A stretch of DNA of 64,000 nt from Ruminococcaceae bacterium UBA7080 (GCA_002493595.1 DKZG01000008.1:13112-77111); one strand, 5' to 3'; positions 1 to 8,130 are shown, counted from the first letter of the stretch. Notes: generated by a model from the sequence alone, not told the origin. Numbers and translations are program-made.

Positions 1-84
1 TACAAGCCAAAGAAGGACGAGAAACGCAAGAAGGGTCATCGTCAGCCATACACAAAGGTTGAGATTACCAAGATCAATGCATAA
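1..84 (+). CDS. rplU: Ribosomal protein L21, C-terminal fragment
   Basis: The window opens inside this gene. The 27 visible codons encode a lysine-rich tail containing the L21 signature KKGHRQPYTKV and end in a TAA stop. L21 is a structural protein of the large ribosomal subunit that contacts 23S rRNA. The stop codon overlaps the start of the next gene (TAATG), so the two are translationally coupled. The order L21, Prp, L27 is the standard arrangement in Firmicutes. Confidence 0.93.
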   Translation, partial: YKPKKDEKRKKGHRQPYTKVEITKINA

Positions 85-407
85 TGATTGAAATAGAATT
101 TTACAGCGGCATCAACGGGCTTTGCGGTTTTGAAGCAAGTGGCCATGCATTAGGCAGTGAAGCAGGAGAAAATGTTATTTGCGCATTTGTATCCAGTGCA
201 TGCCTTATGGCAGCCAATACGGTTACTGAAATCATCGGCCTTGATGCTGACGCACAATCTGACGACGGCTATCTCAAGCTTATGATACTTGAGAATGCGT
301 CGCCGGCTCAGGATATCCTTAACGGATTCAGGCTTCATATGACAGAGCTTGCAAAGGATTATCCCGCAAACATAAAAGTGATTTATCGGAGGTGTAACAA
401 TGCTTAA
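84..407 (+). CDS. prp: Ribosomal-processing cysteine protease Prp (YsxB family)
   Basis: This 107-residue protein matches the Prp/YsxB family, the cysteine protease that removes an N-terminal extension from ribosomal protein L27 in Firmicutes. The catalytic dyad is visible as His21 in a SGHA motif and Cys33 in a VICA motif, close to the His22/Cys34 spacing described for Staphylococcus. The ATG overlaps the rplU stop, and the gene overlaps rpmA by 8 bases, so all three are coupled. The downstream L27 carries the matching cleavable leader, which supports the functional call. Confidence 0.93.
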   Translation: MIEIEFYSGINGLCGFEASGHALGSEAGENVICAFVSSACLMAANTVTEIIGLDADAQSDDGYLKLMILENASPAQDILNGFRLHMTELAKDYPANIKVIYRRCNNA

Positions 408-684
408 GTTAGATTTACAGCTTTTCGCTCATAAGAAAGGTATGGGTTCTACAAAGAACGGCCGTGATTCAGAGTCAAAGCGTCTTGGCGCTAAGAGAGC
501 TGACGGTCAGTTTGTTCTTGCAGGCAATATTCTTTATCGCCAGAGAGGTACTCATATTCATCCCGGCAATAATGTTGGAATCGGTAAGGATGACACTCTT
601 TTTGCTCTTATCGACGGAACAGTTAAGTTTGAGAGAATGGGTAAGGACAGAAAGAAAGTTTCTGTTTATCCAGTTGAGCAGTAA
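400..684 (+). CDS. rpmA: Ribosomal protein L27 with cleavable N-terminal extension
   Basis: The 94-residue product is L27 of the large ribosomal subunit, whose N-terminus reaches toward the peptidyl-transferase centre. The start MLKLDLQLFAHKKG contains the extended leader typical of Firmicutes, with the predicted Prp cut after Phe9 to expose AHKKG. The family core GSTKNGRDSESKRLG follows directly. A good ribosome binding site, GGAGG, lies about 8 bases upstream inside prp. The gene ends the operon before a hairpin terminator. Confidence 0.97.
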   Translation: MLKLDLQLFAHKKGMGSTKNGRDSESKRLGAKRADGQFVLAGNILYRQRGTHIHPGNNVGIGKDDTLFALIDGTVKFERMGKDRKKVSVYPVEQ

Positions 685-698
685 TAGATTAAGTATAA

Positions 699-727
699 AG
701 CACGGACAAAAGTCCGTGCTCTTGTTA
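699..727 (+). terminator. Hairpin terminator after rpmA
   Basis: A perfect 9-bp stem (AGCACGGAC / GTCCGTGCT) with an AAAA loop is followed by a weak T-rich stretch. It closes the rplU-prp-rpmA operon, although the poor T-tract may allow read-through into the next gene. Confidence 0.75.
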
Positions 728-744
728 TAAAAGGGGATTATAAA

Positions 745-1386
745 GTGAGCTTGTTTGGTAAAAAATCTACAGAGTATAATGCTGAAAAAAGAAACAAGAC
801 GATTAATTACAATCATCTTAATCAGCATTACTGCAAAACGGGGCAAACAGTTCTGGCGGGGGATTCAATAACCGAAATACTGAATCATACTGAACTGTAT
901 GCCGATTATACGGCTGAAAGCGGTCTTGCCGTATATAACAGAGGAATCAGCGGTGATACAAGTGACAGACTTTTTGAAAGACTGGAAAGCAATGTGCTTA
1001 ATCTACGGCCGTCGAACATAGTTTTGCTCATCGGCACAAATGATTATAGCTATGGTCTGCCTATGCAGGAAACTGTTGATAACATTGAAAAAATACTTGC
1101 TGTGATTTCTGAAAAATGCAGTGATGCCAATGTGATTATACAGGCAGTTTACCCGGTTAATGGAAAATTGAACAAGTATAATAAAAGGAAAAATGCGAAA
1201 ATCCAAAAGTTAAATAAAAAAATCAAACCTCTTGCAGAAAAGTACTCAGCGGTATTTTTGGATCTGACAGAAGTTCTTTCGGACAAAGACGGCGATTTTA
1301 AGCCGGAGTATACATATGACGGACTTCATCCAAATGTATTCGGATTTGAAAAAGTTGTTGAAAAAGTAATACCGCTTCTTAAATAA
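745..1386 (+). CDS. SGNH/GDSL-family hydrolase
   Basis: This 213-residue protein has the blocks of an SGNH hydrolase: GDSIT with nucleophile Ser41, the RGISGD glycine block, GTND, and the catalytic DGLH with Asp192 and His195. Family members are esterases, lipases or acyl-carbohydrate deacetylases; the substrate here is unknown. There is no signal peptide or membrane segment, so it is probably cytosolic. Translation is predicted from a GTG codon preceded by AAGGGGA. It stands alone between the L27 terminator and the transporter promoter. Confidence 0.85.
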   Translation: MSLFGKKSTEYNAEKRNKTINYNHLNQHYCKTGQTVLAGDSITEILNHTELYADYTAESGLAVYNRGISGDTSDRLFERLESNVLNLRPSNIVLLIGTNDYSYGLPMQETVDNIEKILAVISEKCSDANVIIQAVYPVNGKLNKYNKRKNAKIQKLNKKIKPLAEKYSAVFLDLTEVLSDKDGDFKPEYTYDGLHPNVFGFEKVVEKVIPLLK

Positions 1387-1473
1387 TTTTAAAAATCATG
1401 TGTTCATATTGCACAAAAATCCATTTGCTGATTTATGCAAAACGTAAATTTTTGTCAAGCAGATAAATTATGA

Positions 1474-1502
1474 TATCAAATCAGGATAAATTGTGTTATA
1501 AT
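1474..1502 (+). promoter_or_regulatory. Extended -10 promoter for the GPH transporter
   Basis: A TGTTATAAT extended -10 box sits at 1494-1502, about 60 bases before the coding region; a good -35 box is not evident. The leader that follows contains a small CGCAGA/TCTGCG hairpin near 1516-1538. Confidence 0.55.
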
Positions 1503-1564
1503 ACCAGTTATGTGAGCGCAGATTGTGTTTGTCTGCGTAATTTTTATTATAAGAGGTGGATGTT

Positions 1565-3226
1565 TTGGCAAAAAGAAAAATGATTAATCTGAAAGATGCC
1601 AGCGTAAAGGAAATCCTTGCTTTTTCCTTGCTTCCGTTTGGATTGCTTACTGCTTTAAATGTTATCAGCAATGCGCTTAATGTTTATTTAGCAGACAATC
1701 TTGGTTTGGGTATGGTTGGTGCCGGTCTTGTACTTACTATTACAAAGGTTTGGGATGCTGTTAATGACCCGATGATGGGCATGATTGTTGATAAGACACG
1801 AACCAAATGGGGTAAATGCCGCCCGTATTTGATATGGATGGTTATTCCAATGATGGTTGGTCTTATATTGCTGTTTGCACCTGTTGATTTCGTAAATTCA
1901 AGTTCTTTTGCGATTTCGCAGATCGATATTGCTTCTACAATTGCTACAATCGGTGACGGTTTTCATATTATCAGAACGAATGAAGCAGTTAACACCGGTA
2001 ATTTTTGGTATGCAGTAGCTGCTTATCTTATATTCTATACATTCTATACAGCTGTTGATATTCCTTATCAGGGTCTTACTCCGCTTGTTTTTCCCGAAAG
2101 CAAAAAAAGAGTAAGCGCTATTTCTATCAGCAATATTTTCGGTTCTATAGGAACCATTCTTCCATCAATTGTTTTCTTCCCGATTGTTTATGCATTTGAA
2201 GATGCAAGAATGGGCTTCTTTGTAGCTGCGATTGTATTTGCAGTATTGTCCGGTATACCTATCTTTATATCATTCTTTGGTATTAAAGAAAAGGTTTACA
2301 TAGAAGAAGAGCCTATCAAGTACAGAAAAGCTCTTAAAATTGTATTTGGCAATAAGAATATGAGAGCAATTCTTGCTTCTGCCTTTTTCTATGCAATTGT
2401 TAATCTCGGTGCAATGTTCCTTATGTTTTTTGCTAAGTGGAATTGTTATGGAATTTTTGATTTCCCGGCATTAAATGAATGGCTTGCCGGTCATGGCATA
2501 AATGTAGTTCTTTCCGAAGAAGGTTTATTATTCCCGATTTTGAGTATCAGCAGCGGTATTTCTTATATGCTTTCAATGGCTATAGTTCCTGCACTTCTTA
2601 AGAAAATGGATAAGAAGACACTCTTTATTCATTCGTCTTGGATTTGTGCGGTTGCCAATATTATTGTATTTGTAGTTTGTCAGTATATTGTACCTTATAC
2701 CAGTGAGAATCTTACACAGGCAAGAATTGGTTTTGTTGTTTATTGTGTATGTCGTTTCTTTACCAATTTCCCGGTTGGTATGGGTCTTGTTCTTCTTCAG
2801 GCTATCTTTTCGGATGCAGTTGATGTTATTGAGATGGAAACGGGCGAGAGACTTGAGGGTGCAGTATTCTCGTTCAAGAGTCTTATTAATAAGATTGGTA
2901 TTGCACTTTTCAACCTGGTAGTTATGGCTGTGGTTAATGCTTTCGGTTATTCAACAATGTCAACAGAGCTTACAGCCCTTAAGGATGCAGGCCAGCTCAC
3001 AAGAGAGGTAATGCTTGCTAATCATATGCCTGTGCTTAATGCAATATTCTTTATGCTTACCGTACTGGGTTCAATCGGTCTTATTCTTCAGATATTCCCA
3101 ATGCTGAGATACAAGTTTAACGAAGCTGAAAATGAAGATAAACTTAAGGCGTTCAGAGCAAAGAAAGAGGCTGAGGTTGAAGCAAAGCTTCAGGCTGCTG
3201 CCGCTCAGGCAAAGACTGCCGATTAA
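1565..3226 (+). CDS. GPH-family sugar:cation symporter (MFS_2)
   Basis: The product has about 12 hydrophobic segments and the glycoside-pentoside-hexuronide symporter signature: DAVNDPMMGMIVDKTRTKWGKCRPY near the second helix, plus DIPYQGL further on. The family imports glycosides, pentoses or hexuronides with a cation, across the cytoplasmic membrane. An unusually long loop rich in S, I and A around residues 105-145 is inserted early in the protein. The C-terminus ends in an Ala/Lys-rich helix. A TTG start at 1565 fits best, since AGAGGTGG lies 5 bases upstream; the longer frame would begin inside that site. The substrate is not deducible. Confidence 0.88.
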   Translation: MAKRKMINLKDASVKEILAFSLLPFGLLTALNVISNALNVYLADNLGLGMVGAGLVLTITKVWDAVNDPMMGMIVDKTRTKWGKCRPYLIWMVIPMMVGLILLFAPVDFVNSSSFAISQIDIASTIATIGDGFHIIRTNEAVNTGNFWYAVAAYLIFYTFYTAVDIPYQGLTPLVFPESKKRVSAISISNIFGSIGTILPSIVFFPIVYAFEDARMGFFVAAIVFAVLSGIPIFISFFGIKEKVYIEEEPIKYRKALKIVFGNKNMRAILASAFFYAIVNLGAMFLMFFAKWNCYGIFDFPALNEWLAGHGINVVLSEEGLLFPILSISSGISYMLSMAIVPALLKKMDKKTLFIHSSWICAVANIIVFVVCQYIVPYTSENLTQARIGFVVYCVCRFFTNFPVGMGLVLLQAIFSDAVDVIEMETGERLEGAVFSFKSLINKIGIALFNLVVMAVVNAFGYSTMSTELTALKDAGQLTREVMLANHMPVLNAIFFMLTVLGSIGLILQIFPMLRYKFNEAENEDKLKAFRAKKEAEVEAKLQAAAAQAKTAD

Positions 3227-3256
3227 TAAATCATATATTAAGAGTATATAATAAAA

Positions 3257-3291
3257 AAACAAACGAGAGTTTTTCTCTCGTTTGTTTTTTT
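3257..3291. terminator. Strong bidirectional terminator
   Basis: A perfect 13-bp stem (AAACAAACGAGAG and its complement) with a T5 loop is flanked by A-rich and T-rich runs on both sides. It can end both the transporter mRNA and the convergent regulator mRNA. Confidence 0.9.
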
Positions 3292-3300
3292 ATAAAATTT

Positions 3301-3498
3301 TTAATTCCTTGTAAACGAATATATCCTCATTTTACATTTTAGAATACGGTATAAGTCATCAATAGTCCGGGTGGATATGTTTTTATTTTTTCTCAATCCG
3401 GCAATCGTTGAACTGCTGATATTATATTTTGAAATCAATGTATATGTGCTTTCATTACTGCTTTTCAGCGTATTCCAAAAGGGTTCGTAGCTATTCAT
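3301..3498 (-). CDS. Small XRE/Cro-type helix-turn-helix regulator
   Basis: This 65-residue protein is essentially one helix-turn-helix domain of the Cro/CI (HTH_26) type: a helix with TYTLISKYNISSSTIAGLR, then the typical IDDLYRILKC. It has no effector or dimerisation domain. The ATG at 3498 is preferred over the longer frame because the family begins just before the first helix; a weak GTGA precedes it. It is transcribed divergently from a 41-residue peptide gene. The shared intergenic region carries a perfect 10-bp inverted repeat, a plausible operator. Role as autorepressor of both genes is inference. Confidence 0.8.
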   Translation of the reverse strand: MNSYEPFWNTLKSSNESTYTLISKYNISSSTIAGLRKNKNISTRTIDDLYRILKCKMRIYSFTRN

Positions 3499-3523
3499 TT
3501 TTATCACTATTTCAATGGTAAAA

Positions 3524-3593
3524 TATAGTCGCACTATTGACAAGGGTCTAAATAGCGTCTGTAATAATTATTGTAGTCTGAAATGCGACTATA
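3524..3593. promoter_or_regulatory. Divergent control region with paired inverted repeats
   Basis: TATAGTCGCA (3524-3533) and its perfect inverse TGCGACTATA (3584-3593) flank a 50-bp spacer between the divergent XRE and peptide genes. Inside the spacer is a plus-strand promoter, TTGACA (3537-3542), 17 bases, then TGTAAT (3560-3565). The left arm overlaps the likely -10 region of the minus-strand gene and the right arm lies just before the peptide ribosome binding site. The arms are good candidates for regulator binding sites. Confidence 0.6.
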
Positions 3594-3609
3594 AAAAGGC
3601 GGGATAAGG

Positions 3610-3735
3610 ATGGAAGAAAAATACTTAAAGCCTGATGCTGAGATTAACACATTTGCCATTGCGGATGTTATTACAACAAGCAGCAGAGGAGATGGCGGCG
3701 ATGGGCCGATTGAGCTGCCGGATATAGAGCTTTGA
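3610..3735 (+). CDS. 41-residue peptide with YxKP / DVITTS signature
   Basis: This short frame starts at ATG 3610 behind AAGGCGGGA and ends in TGA. It encodes a leader-like acidic segment beginning MEEKYLKPDAEI, a central ADVITTSS, then a Gly/Asp-rich stretch and a tail with ELPD. Small Firmicutes peptides of the form YxKPxxE followed by DVITTS and a Gly/Asp-rich tail are familiar to me as uncharacterised hypothetical proteins. It has its own promoter and terminator and a divergent XRE regulator. No modification enzyme or transporter lies beside it, so a RiPP or signalling role is only speculation. Confidence 0.65.
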   Translation: MEEKYLKPDAEINTFAIADVITTSSRGDGGDGPIELPDIEL

Positions 3736-3761
3736 TTTTACAAATGAATAGATGGCTTAAG

Positions 3762-3797
3762 GCACAAGCGGAGATTGTTCTGTTTGTGCTTTTGTTT
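3762..3797 (+). terminator. Terminator after the small peptide gene
   Basis: GCACAA pairs with TTGTGC around a loop of about 16 bases, followed by CTTTTGTTTAT. It separates the peptide gene from the glycolytic operon. Confidence 0.6.
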
Positions 3798-3801
3798 ATA
3801 A

Positions 3802-3830
3802 TTGACACAGTAATTAAGGTATATTAAAAT
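3802..3830 (+). promoter_or_regulatory. Upstream promoter of the pgk operon
   Basis: TTGACA (3802-3807), a 17-base spacer and TAAAAT (3825-3830) form a near-consensus vegetative promoter, giving a leader of about 125 bases. Confidence 0.75.
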
Positions 3831-3877
3831 GTTTTGATCCGTATTGTCCAAAAAATAACAATATGAGTAATTATTTC

Positions 3878-3906
3878 TTGCAATATGCGGTAAAATAATA
3901 TATAAT
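3878..3906 (+). promoter_or_regulatory. Second, downstream promoter of the pgk operon
   Basis: TTGCAA (3878-3883), a 17-base spacer and a perfect TATAAT (3901-3906) lie 55 bases before pgk. Tandem promoters would fit strong expression of glycolytic genes. Confidence 0.65.
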
Positions 3907-3960
3907 TATATCGGTAAATTTTAGTATATAATTAAAATAAAATATATAGAGAGGTTAACT

Positions 3961-5160
3961 ATGGACGCTTTAAACAAAAAAACAATTGAAGACATTGATG
4001 TTAAAGGCAAAAAGGTTCTTGCTCGCTGTGATTTTAATGTTCCGCTTAAGGATGGAGAAATCACAAATGATAAGAGAATTGTTGCTGCACTTCCTACAAT
4101 CAAATACCTTATGGAAAATGGTGCAAGAGTGATTCTTTGCTCGCATCTTGGCAGACCTAAGGGCGAATATAAGCCTGAGTTCAGTCTTGCTCCTGTTGCC
4201 AAAAAGCTTTCAGAGTATCTTGGTGTGGAGGTTAAGCTTGCTGAAGACGAAAATGTTGTAGGCGATCATGCGAAGACAATTGCATCTGAGCTTAAGGACG
4301 GCGAGGTTATGCTCCTCGAGAACGTTCGTTACAGAAAAGAAGAGACAAAAAATGAAGAAAGCTTTTCAAAAGAGCTTGCTTCTCTTGCAGATATTTTTGT
4401 TAATGATGCTTTCGGTACTGCACACAGAGCGCATTGCTCAACCACAGGTGTTGCAGCGTACCTTCCTGCTGTTTGCGGCTACCTTATTCAAAAAGAGATT
4501 AAGTTCATGGGCGGTGCACTTGCAGAACCAAAGAGACCGCTTGTTGCTATTCTCGGCGGTGCCAAGGTATCGGACAAGATCGGCGTAATTTCAAATCTTA
4601 TTGAAAAATGTGATACCATCATTATCGGCGGCGGTATGGCTTATACCTTTATGAAATATCTCGGCCACAGCATCGGAGATTCTTTGCTTGAGGCTGACTG
4701 GATTGAAAAAGCAGGCGAAATGATGAAGGCTGCTGAGGATAAGGGTGTTAAATTCCTTATTCCTGTTGACAATAAGGTAGGCAAGGAATATGACGAAAAC
4801 ACGGAATTCATGGTTGTAAACAGCGATGAAATTCCTGATGGATGGATGGGACTTGATATCGGACCCAAGACTGAGGAACTGTTTGCTGAAGCTATTAAGG
4901 GTGCGGGAACAGTTATTTGGAACGGACCGATGGGTGTATCCGAATGGGATAACTTCGCATCAGGTACAATTACTGTTGCAAAGGCTGTTGCCGAGTCAGG
5001 TGCAATTTCCGTAATCGGCGGCGGTGACTCAGTTGCTGCGGTTACAAAGCTTGGATTTGCTGATAAGATGAGCCACATTTCAACAGGCGGCGGTGCTTCA
5101 CTTGAATTCCTTGAAGGCAAAGACCTCCCGGGTATTTGTGCACTTGCAGACAAAGACTGA
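3961..5160 (+). CDS. pgk: Phosphoglycerate kinase
   Basis: The 399-residue protein catalyses ATP formation from 1,3-bisphosphoglycerate in lower glycolysis. Family landmarks are the N-terminal RCDFNVP, the SHLGRPKG loop, VNDAFGTAHRAH, the linker LGGAKVSDKIGV and the C-terminal nucleotide-binding GGGDSVAA and STGGGASLE. Length is normal for bacteria. AGAGAGG precedes the ATG. It is the first gene of an operon with tpiA and gpmI; a gap gene is not present in this window. Confidence 0.98.
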   Translation: MDALNKKTIEDIDVKGKKVLARCDFNVPLKDGEITNDKRIVAALPTIKYLMENGARVILCSHLGRPKGEYKPEFSLAPVAKKLSEYLGVEVKLAEDENVVGDHAKTIASELKDGEVMLLENVRYRKEETKNEESFSKELASLADIFVNDAFGTAHRAHCSTTGVAAYLPAVCGYLIQKEIKFMGGALAEPKRPLVAILGGAKVSDKIGVISNLIEKCDTIIIGGGMAYTFMKYLGHSIGDSLLEADWIEKAGEMMKAAEDKGVKFLIPVDNKVGKEYDENTEFMVVNSDEIPDGWMGLDIGPKTEELFAEAIKGAGTVIWNGPMGVSEWDNFASGTITVAKAVAESGAISVIGGGDSVAAVTKLGFADKMSHISTGGGASLEFLEGKDLPGICALADKD

Positions 5161-5162
5161 TT

Positions 5163-5687
5163 ATGGGCAGGTATTATAATCGGTTTATAACGAATTTGCC
5201 GGTTGAGCAAATCAGTACGGTTATTGATGGTTTTTTTGCCGCAAATAGATTTAAGCCTTATTCGTATAAAGGTGAAACCTGGATGAAATGCGGCAAGGGA
5301 ATCCTGATGGCTCCTCAGATTATGAGGGTATGCGTCGATGGAAACTTAATTACTGTTGAGGCATTTGTAAGATACTCAATTTTGCCGGGTGTCTATTTAG
5401 GCGAATTTGAGCTTGATGAAAGCTTTGTTTTATGTGTGCCTAAGAGTGAGTTAAAGTCAAAGGTTAGAAATCTTGAGTTTCAGCTTGGATTTAACCCTGC
5501 TTTTCAGTATCAGACGGCAAATAATACTGTTGGCAGTCGGCTGACTGCAGATGATCAGTGCAATCATTGTAACGGTATGAATCATTTGTCATACAATAAT
5601 CAGCCGCAAAGCAAGATTTGCCCTAAATGCAATAATGCATCAAAGGCGGAATCCGCATTTTGTATGTATTGCGGCAATAAATTTTAA
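5163..5687 (+). CDS. Uncharacterised zinc-ribbon protein inside the glycolytic operon
   Basis: This 174-residue protein begins 2 bases after the pgk stop and ends 20 bases before tpiA. Residues 1-115 form a soluble alpha/beta region without a motif I recognise. The C-terminal 55 residues hold CNHCNGMNH and then CPKCNN...CMYCG, a double zinc ribbon. It has no membrane segment. The close packing with pgk and tpiA implies co-expression, but no glycolytic function can be assigned. Confidence 0.8.
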   Translation: MGRYYNRFITNLPVEQISTVIDGFFAANRFKPYSYKGETWMKCGKGILMAPQIMRVCVDGNLITVEAFVRYSILPGVYLGEFELDESFVLCVPKSELKSKVRNLEFQLGFNPAFQYQTANNTVGSRLTADDQCNHCNGMNHLSYNNQPQSKICPKCNNASKAESAFCMYCGNKF

Positions 5688-5707
5688 TATTCACAAGGAG
5701 AATAATT

Positions 5708-6475
5708 ATGAATAAACAACTTCGTAAAGCTGTTATTGCAGGTAACTGGAAGATGAATAATACACCTGCACAGACAACAGCACTTATTAATGAAATGAAA
5801 CCGCTTGTTGCAGATGCAGACTGTGATGTAGTTCTTTGTGTGCCGTTTGTTGATGTTCCGGCTGCAGTTGAGGCTGCAAAGGGTTCAAACATCAAAATCG
5901 GTGCAGAGAATGTACATTTTAAAGACAGCGGTGCTTACACAGGTGAAGTATCGGCAGATATGCTCCTTGAGCTCGGTGTCGAATATGTGGTTATCGGTCA
6001 CAGCGAGAGAAGACAGTATTTTGCCGAAACAGACCAGACCGTTAATCTTCGCACACTTAAGGCTCTTGAAAAGGGGCTCAAGCCTATCGTTTGTGTCGGA
6101 GAGACTCTTGAGCAGAGAGAGCTTGGCTATACAGAGACACTTCTTAAATATCAGACAAAGATGGCACTCACAAATGTTGACGCCAAGCAGCTTGAGGACG
6201 TAATAATCGCATATGAGCCTGTTTGGGCTATCGGTACAGGTGTAACAGCTACTGCAGATCAGGCTGACGAAGGCAATGGCTTTGTGAGAGACGCTATTGC
6301 AGAGGCTTACGGTGCTGATATGGCTGCAAAGGTAACAATTCAGTACGGCGGTTCAATGAATGCAAAAAATGCTGATGAGCTTTTAAGCAAAGAGAATGTT
6401 GACGGAGGTCTCATCGGCGGTGCATCACTCAAGGCTGAGGACTTCTCAATCATTGTTAAGGCTGCAAGCAAATAA
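5708..6475 (+). CDS. tpiA: Triosephosphate isomerase
   Basis: The enzyme interconverts dihydroxyacetone phosphate and glyceraldehyde 3-phosphate. The 255 residues include NWKM with Lys15, VIGHSERR with catalytic His98, and AYEPVWAIGTG with catalytic Glu170, followed by the phosphate-binding YGGSMN and GGLIGGASL. An AAGGAG site precedes the ATG. It is the third gene of the pgk operon. Confidence 0.98.
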   Translation: MNKQLRKAVIAGNWKMNNTPAQTTALINEMKPLVADADCDVVLCVPFVDVPAAVEAAKGSNIKIGAENVHFKDSGAYTGEVSADMLLELGVEYVVIGHSERRQYFAETDQTVNLRTLKALEKGLKPIVCVGETLEQRELGYTETLLKYQTKMALTNVDAKQLEDVIIAYEPVWAIGTGVTATADQADEGNGFVRDAIAEAYGADMAAKVTIQYGGSMNAKNADELLSKENVDGGLIGGASLKAEDFSIIVKAASK

Positions 6476-6491
6476 CGAAATGATTTTTATT

Positions 6492-6518
6492 AGTGGGTGG
6501 ATAGAGCTTCCGCCCACT
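6492..6518 (+). other. Intercistronic stem-loop between tpiA and gpmI
   Basis: AGTGGGTGG pairs with CCGCCCACT (one G-U pair) around a 9-base loop and lacks a T-tract. It may be an mRNA stabiliser or processing site in the glycolytic transcript rather than a terminator. Confidence 0.6.
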
Positions 6519-6551
6519 TGAACTATAAAAAACTTGGAGGACATGAATAAT

Positions 6552-8087
6552 ATGAAAAAGCCTGTCGTACTTTGTATTATGGATGGATTCGGAAGAAATA
6601 CGTCTGATTACGGCAATGCGGTTGCTGCCGCTGATAAAAAAAATCTTGATAAAATAATGGCAGAAAATCCATATACCTATATTGGTGCATCGGGTATGGA
6701 TGTAGGCCTTCCTGACGGGCAGATGGGAAACTCGGAGGTTGGTCACACCAATATCGGAGCCGGCAGAATTGTTTATCAGGAACTTACAAGGATTACCAAG
6801 TCAATTGAGGATGGCGATTTCTTTGAAAATGAGGCGATGAGAGCCGCTGTTCAGAATGCGCTGGATAACAAAACTTCGCTTCACCTTATGGGGCTTATGA
6901 GCGACGGTGGTGTTCACTCTCATAATTCACATATCTGGGCAATTGTTGAGCTGGCTAAAAAAATGGGGCTTGACAGAGTTTATCTTCATTGTATTATGGA
7001 CGGACGTGATGTTGCACCTACAAGCGGCAAGGATTTTGTTAAGGATGCGATTAACAAGCTGGATGAGATCGGCGTTGGAAAGGTTTCTACAGTTGTCGGC
7101 AGATATTATGCAATGGACAGAGACAATAACTGGGACAGAGTTAAAAAGGCTTATGATGCACTTGTATTTGGCAAGGGTATTCAGACCGACGATCCTGTTC
7201 AGGCTATTGAAGAGTCATATAAAAAAGTTGACGCTGACGGAAAAAACGTAACCGACGAGTTTATTGAACCTACCGTTTGTCTTGAAAATGAAGGAAGAAT
7301 AAGCGAGAATGACAGCGTCGTATTCTTTAATTTCCGTCCGGACAGAGCAAGAGAGATAACAAGGACCTTTGTTGACGATGATTTTAAAGGCTTTGAACGT
7401 GACCGAATTTCTGTGACCTATGTATGTATGACACAGTATGATGCAACAATGCCCAATGTGCTTGTTGCCTTCAAACCGCAGAGCCTTGCCAATACGCTCG
7501 GTGAGTATCTTGCGAAGAATCATATGACACAGCTCAGAATTGCCGAGACAGAGAAATATGCTCATGTAACCTTTTTCTTTAACGGCGGTGTTGAGGCTGT
7601 TAATGAGGGTGAGGACAGAATTCTTATTCCGTCACCGAAAGTTGCAACCTATGACCTTAAACCTGAAATGAGTGCGTATGAGGTTTCCGAACAGCTTGAC
7701 AAGGCCGTACTTTTCGGCAAATATGATGTTGTGATTGTGAACTTTGCAAACTGTGATATGGTGGGACATACAGGTATTTTTGATGCGGCTGTTGCAGCTG
7801 TGGAGGCTGTTGATAAATGTGTCGGTTCTCTTTATGAAGCTGTTAAGGAAATGGACGGATGCCTGTTTATCACAGCGGACCATGGTAATGCCGACCGGAT
7901 GAAGGAGTCTGATGGTTCACCGTTTACCGCGCATACAACGAATCCTGTTCCGTTTATTGCAGCAAACTGCGGTGAGGGAACAACGCTTCGTGAAGGCGGC
8001 AGACTTTGCGATATTGCGCCTACAATGCTTCAAATGCTTGGCCTTCCTCAGCCTGAGGAAATGACGGGCAAATCTTTAATAAAATAA
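6552..8087 (+). CDS. gpmI: 2,3-bisphosphoglycerate-independent phosphoglycerate mutase
   Basis: This 512-residue alkaline-phosphatase-superfamily enzyme converts 3- to 2-phosphoglycerate using two Mn ions. Motifs include the metal site IMDGFG near the N-terminus, the phosphoserine region QMGNSEVGHTNIGAGR with Ser61, the MDGRDVAP and RYYAMDRDNNWDRV substrate loops, and the C-terminal metal site TADHGNADRM. The ATG at 6552 matches the family start (KKPVVL); an ATG 9 bases earlier sits too close to GGAGG. It is the last gene of the pgk operon. Confidence 0.97.
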   Translation: MKKPVVLCIMDGFGRNTSDYGNAVAAADKKNLDKIMAENPYTYIGASGMDVGLPDGQMGNSEVGHTNIGAGRIVYQELTRITKSIEDGDFFENEAMRAAVQNALDNKTSLHLMGLMSDGGVHSHNSHIWAIVELAKKMGLDRVYLHCIMDGRDVAPTSGKDFVKDAINKLDEIGVGKVSTVVGRYYAMDRDNNWDRVKKAYDALVFGKGIQTDDPVQAIEESYKKVDADGKNVTDEFIEPTVCLENEGRISENDSVVFFNFRPDRAREITRTFVDDDFKGFERDRISVTYVCMTQYDATMPNVLVAFKPQSLANTLGEYLAKNHMTQLRIAETEKYAHVTFFFNGGVEAVNEGEDRILIPSPKVATYDLKPEMSAYEVSEQLDKAVLFGKYDVVIVNFANCDMVGHTGIFDAAVAAVEAVDKCVGSLYEAVKEMDGCLFITADHGNADRMKESDGSPFTAHTTNPVPFIAANCGEGTTLREGGRLCDIAPTMLQMLGLPQPEEMTGKSLIK

Positions 8088-8091
8088 AGGA

Positions 8092-8120
8092 AAGGGTCGA
8101 TTTTATCGGCCCTTATTTTT
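8092..8120 (+). terminator. Terminator of the glycolytic operon
   Basis: AAGGGTCGA pairs with TCGGCCCTT around a TTTTA loop and is followed by ATTTTT. Confidence 0.85.
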
Positions 8121-8130
8121 AGGAGGTTTT

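Noticed and set aside
4641..5210. 189-residue minus-strand frame across the pgk 3' end
   Set aside because: Shadow of pgk with Ser/Pro-rich composition and no start signal; it would also cover the start of the zinc-ribbon gene.
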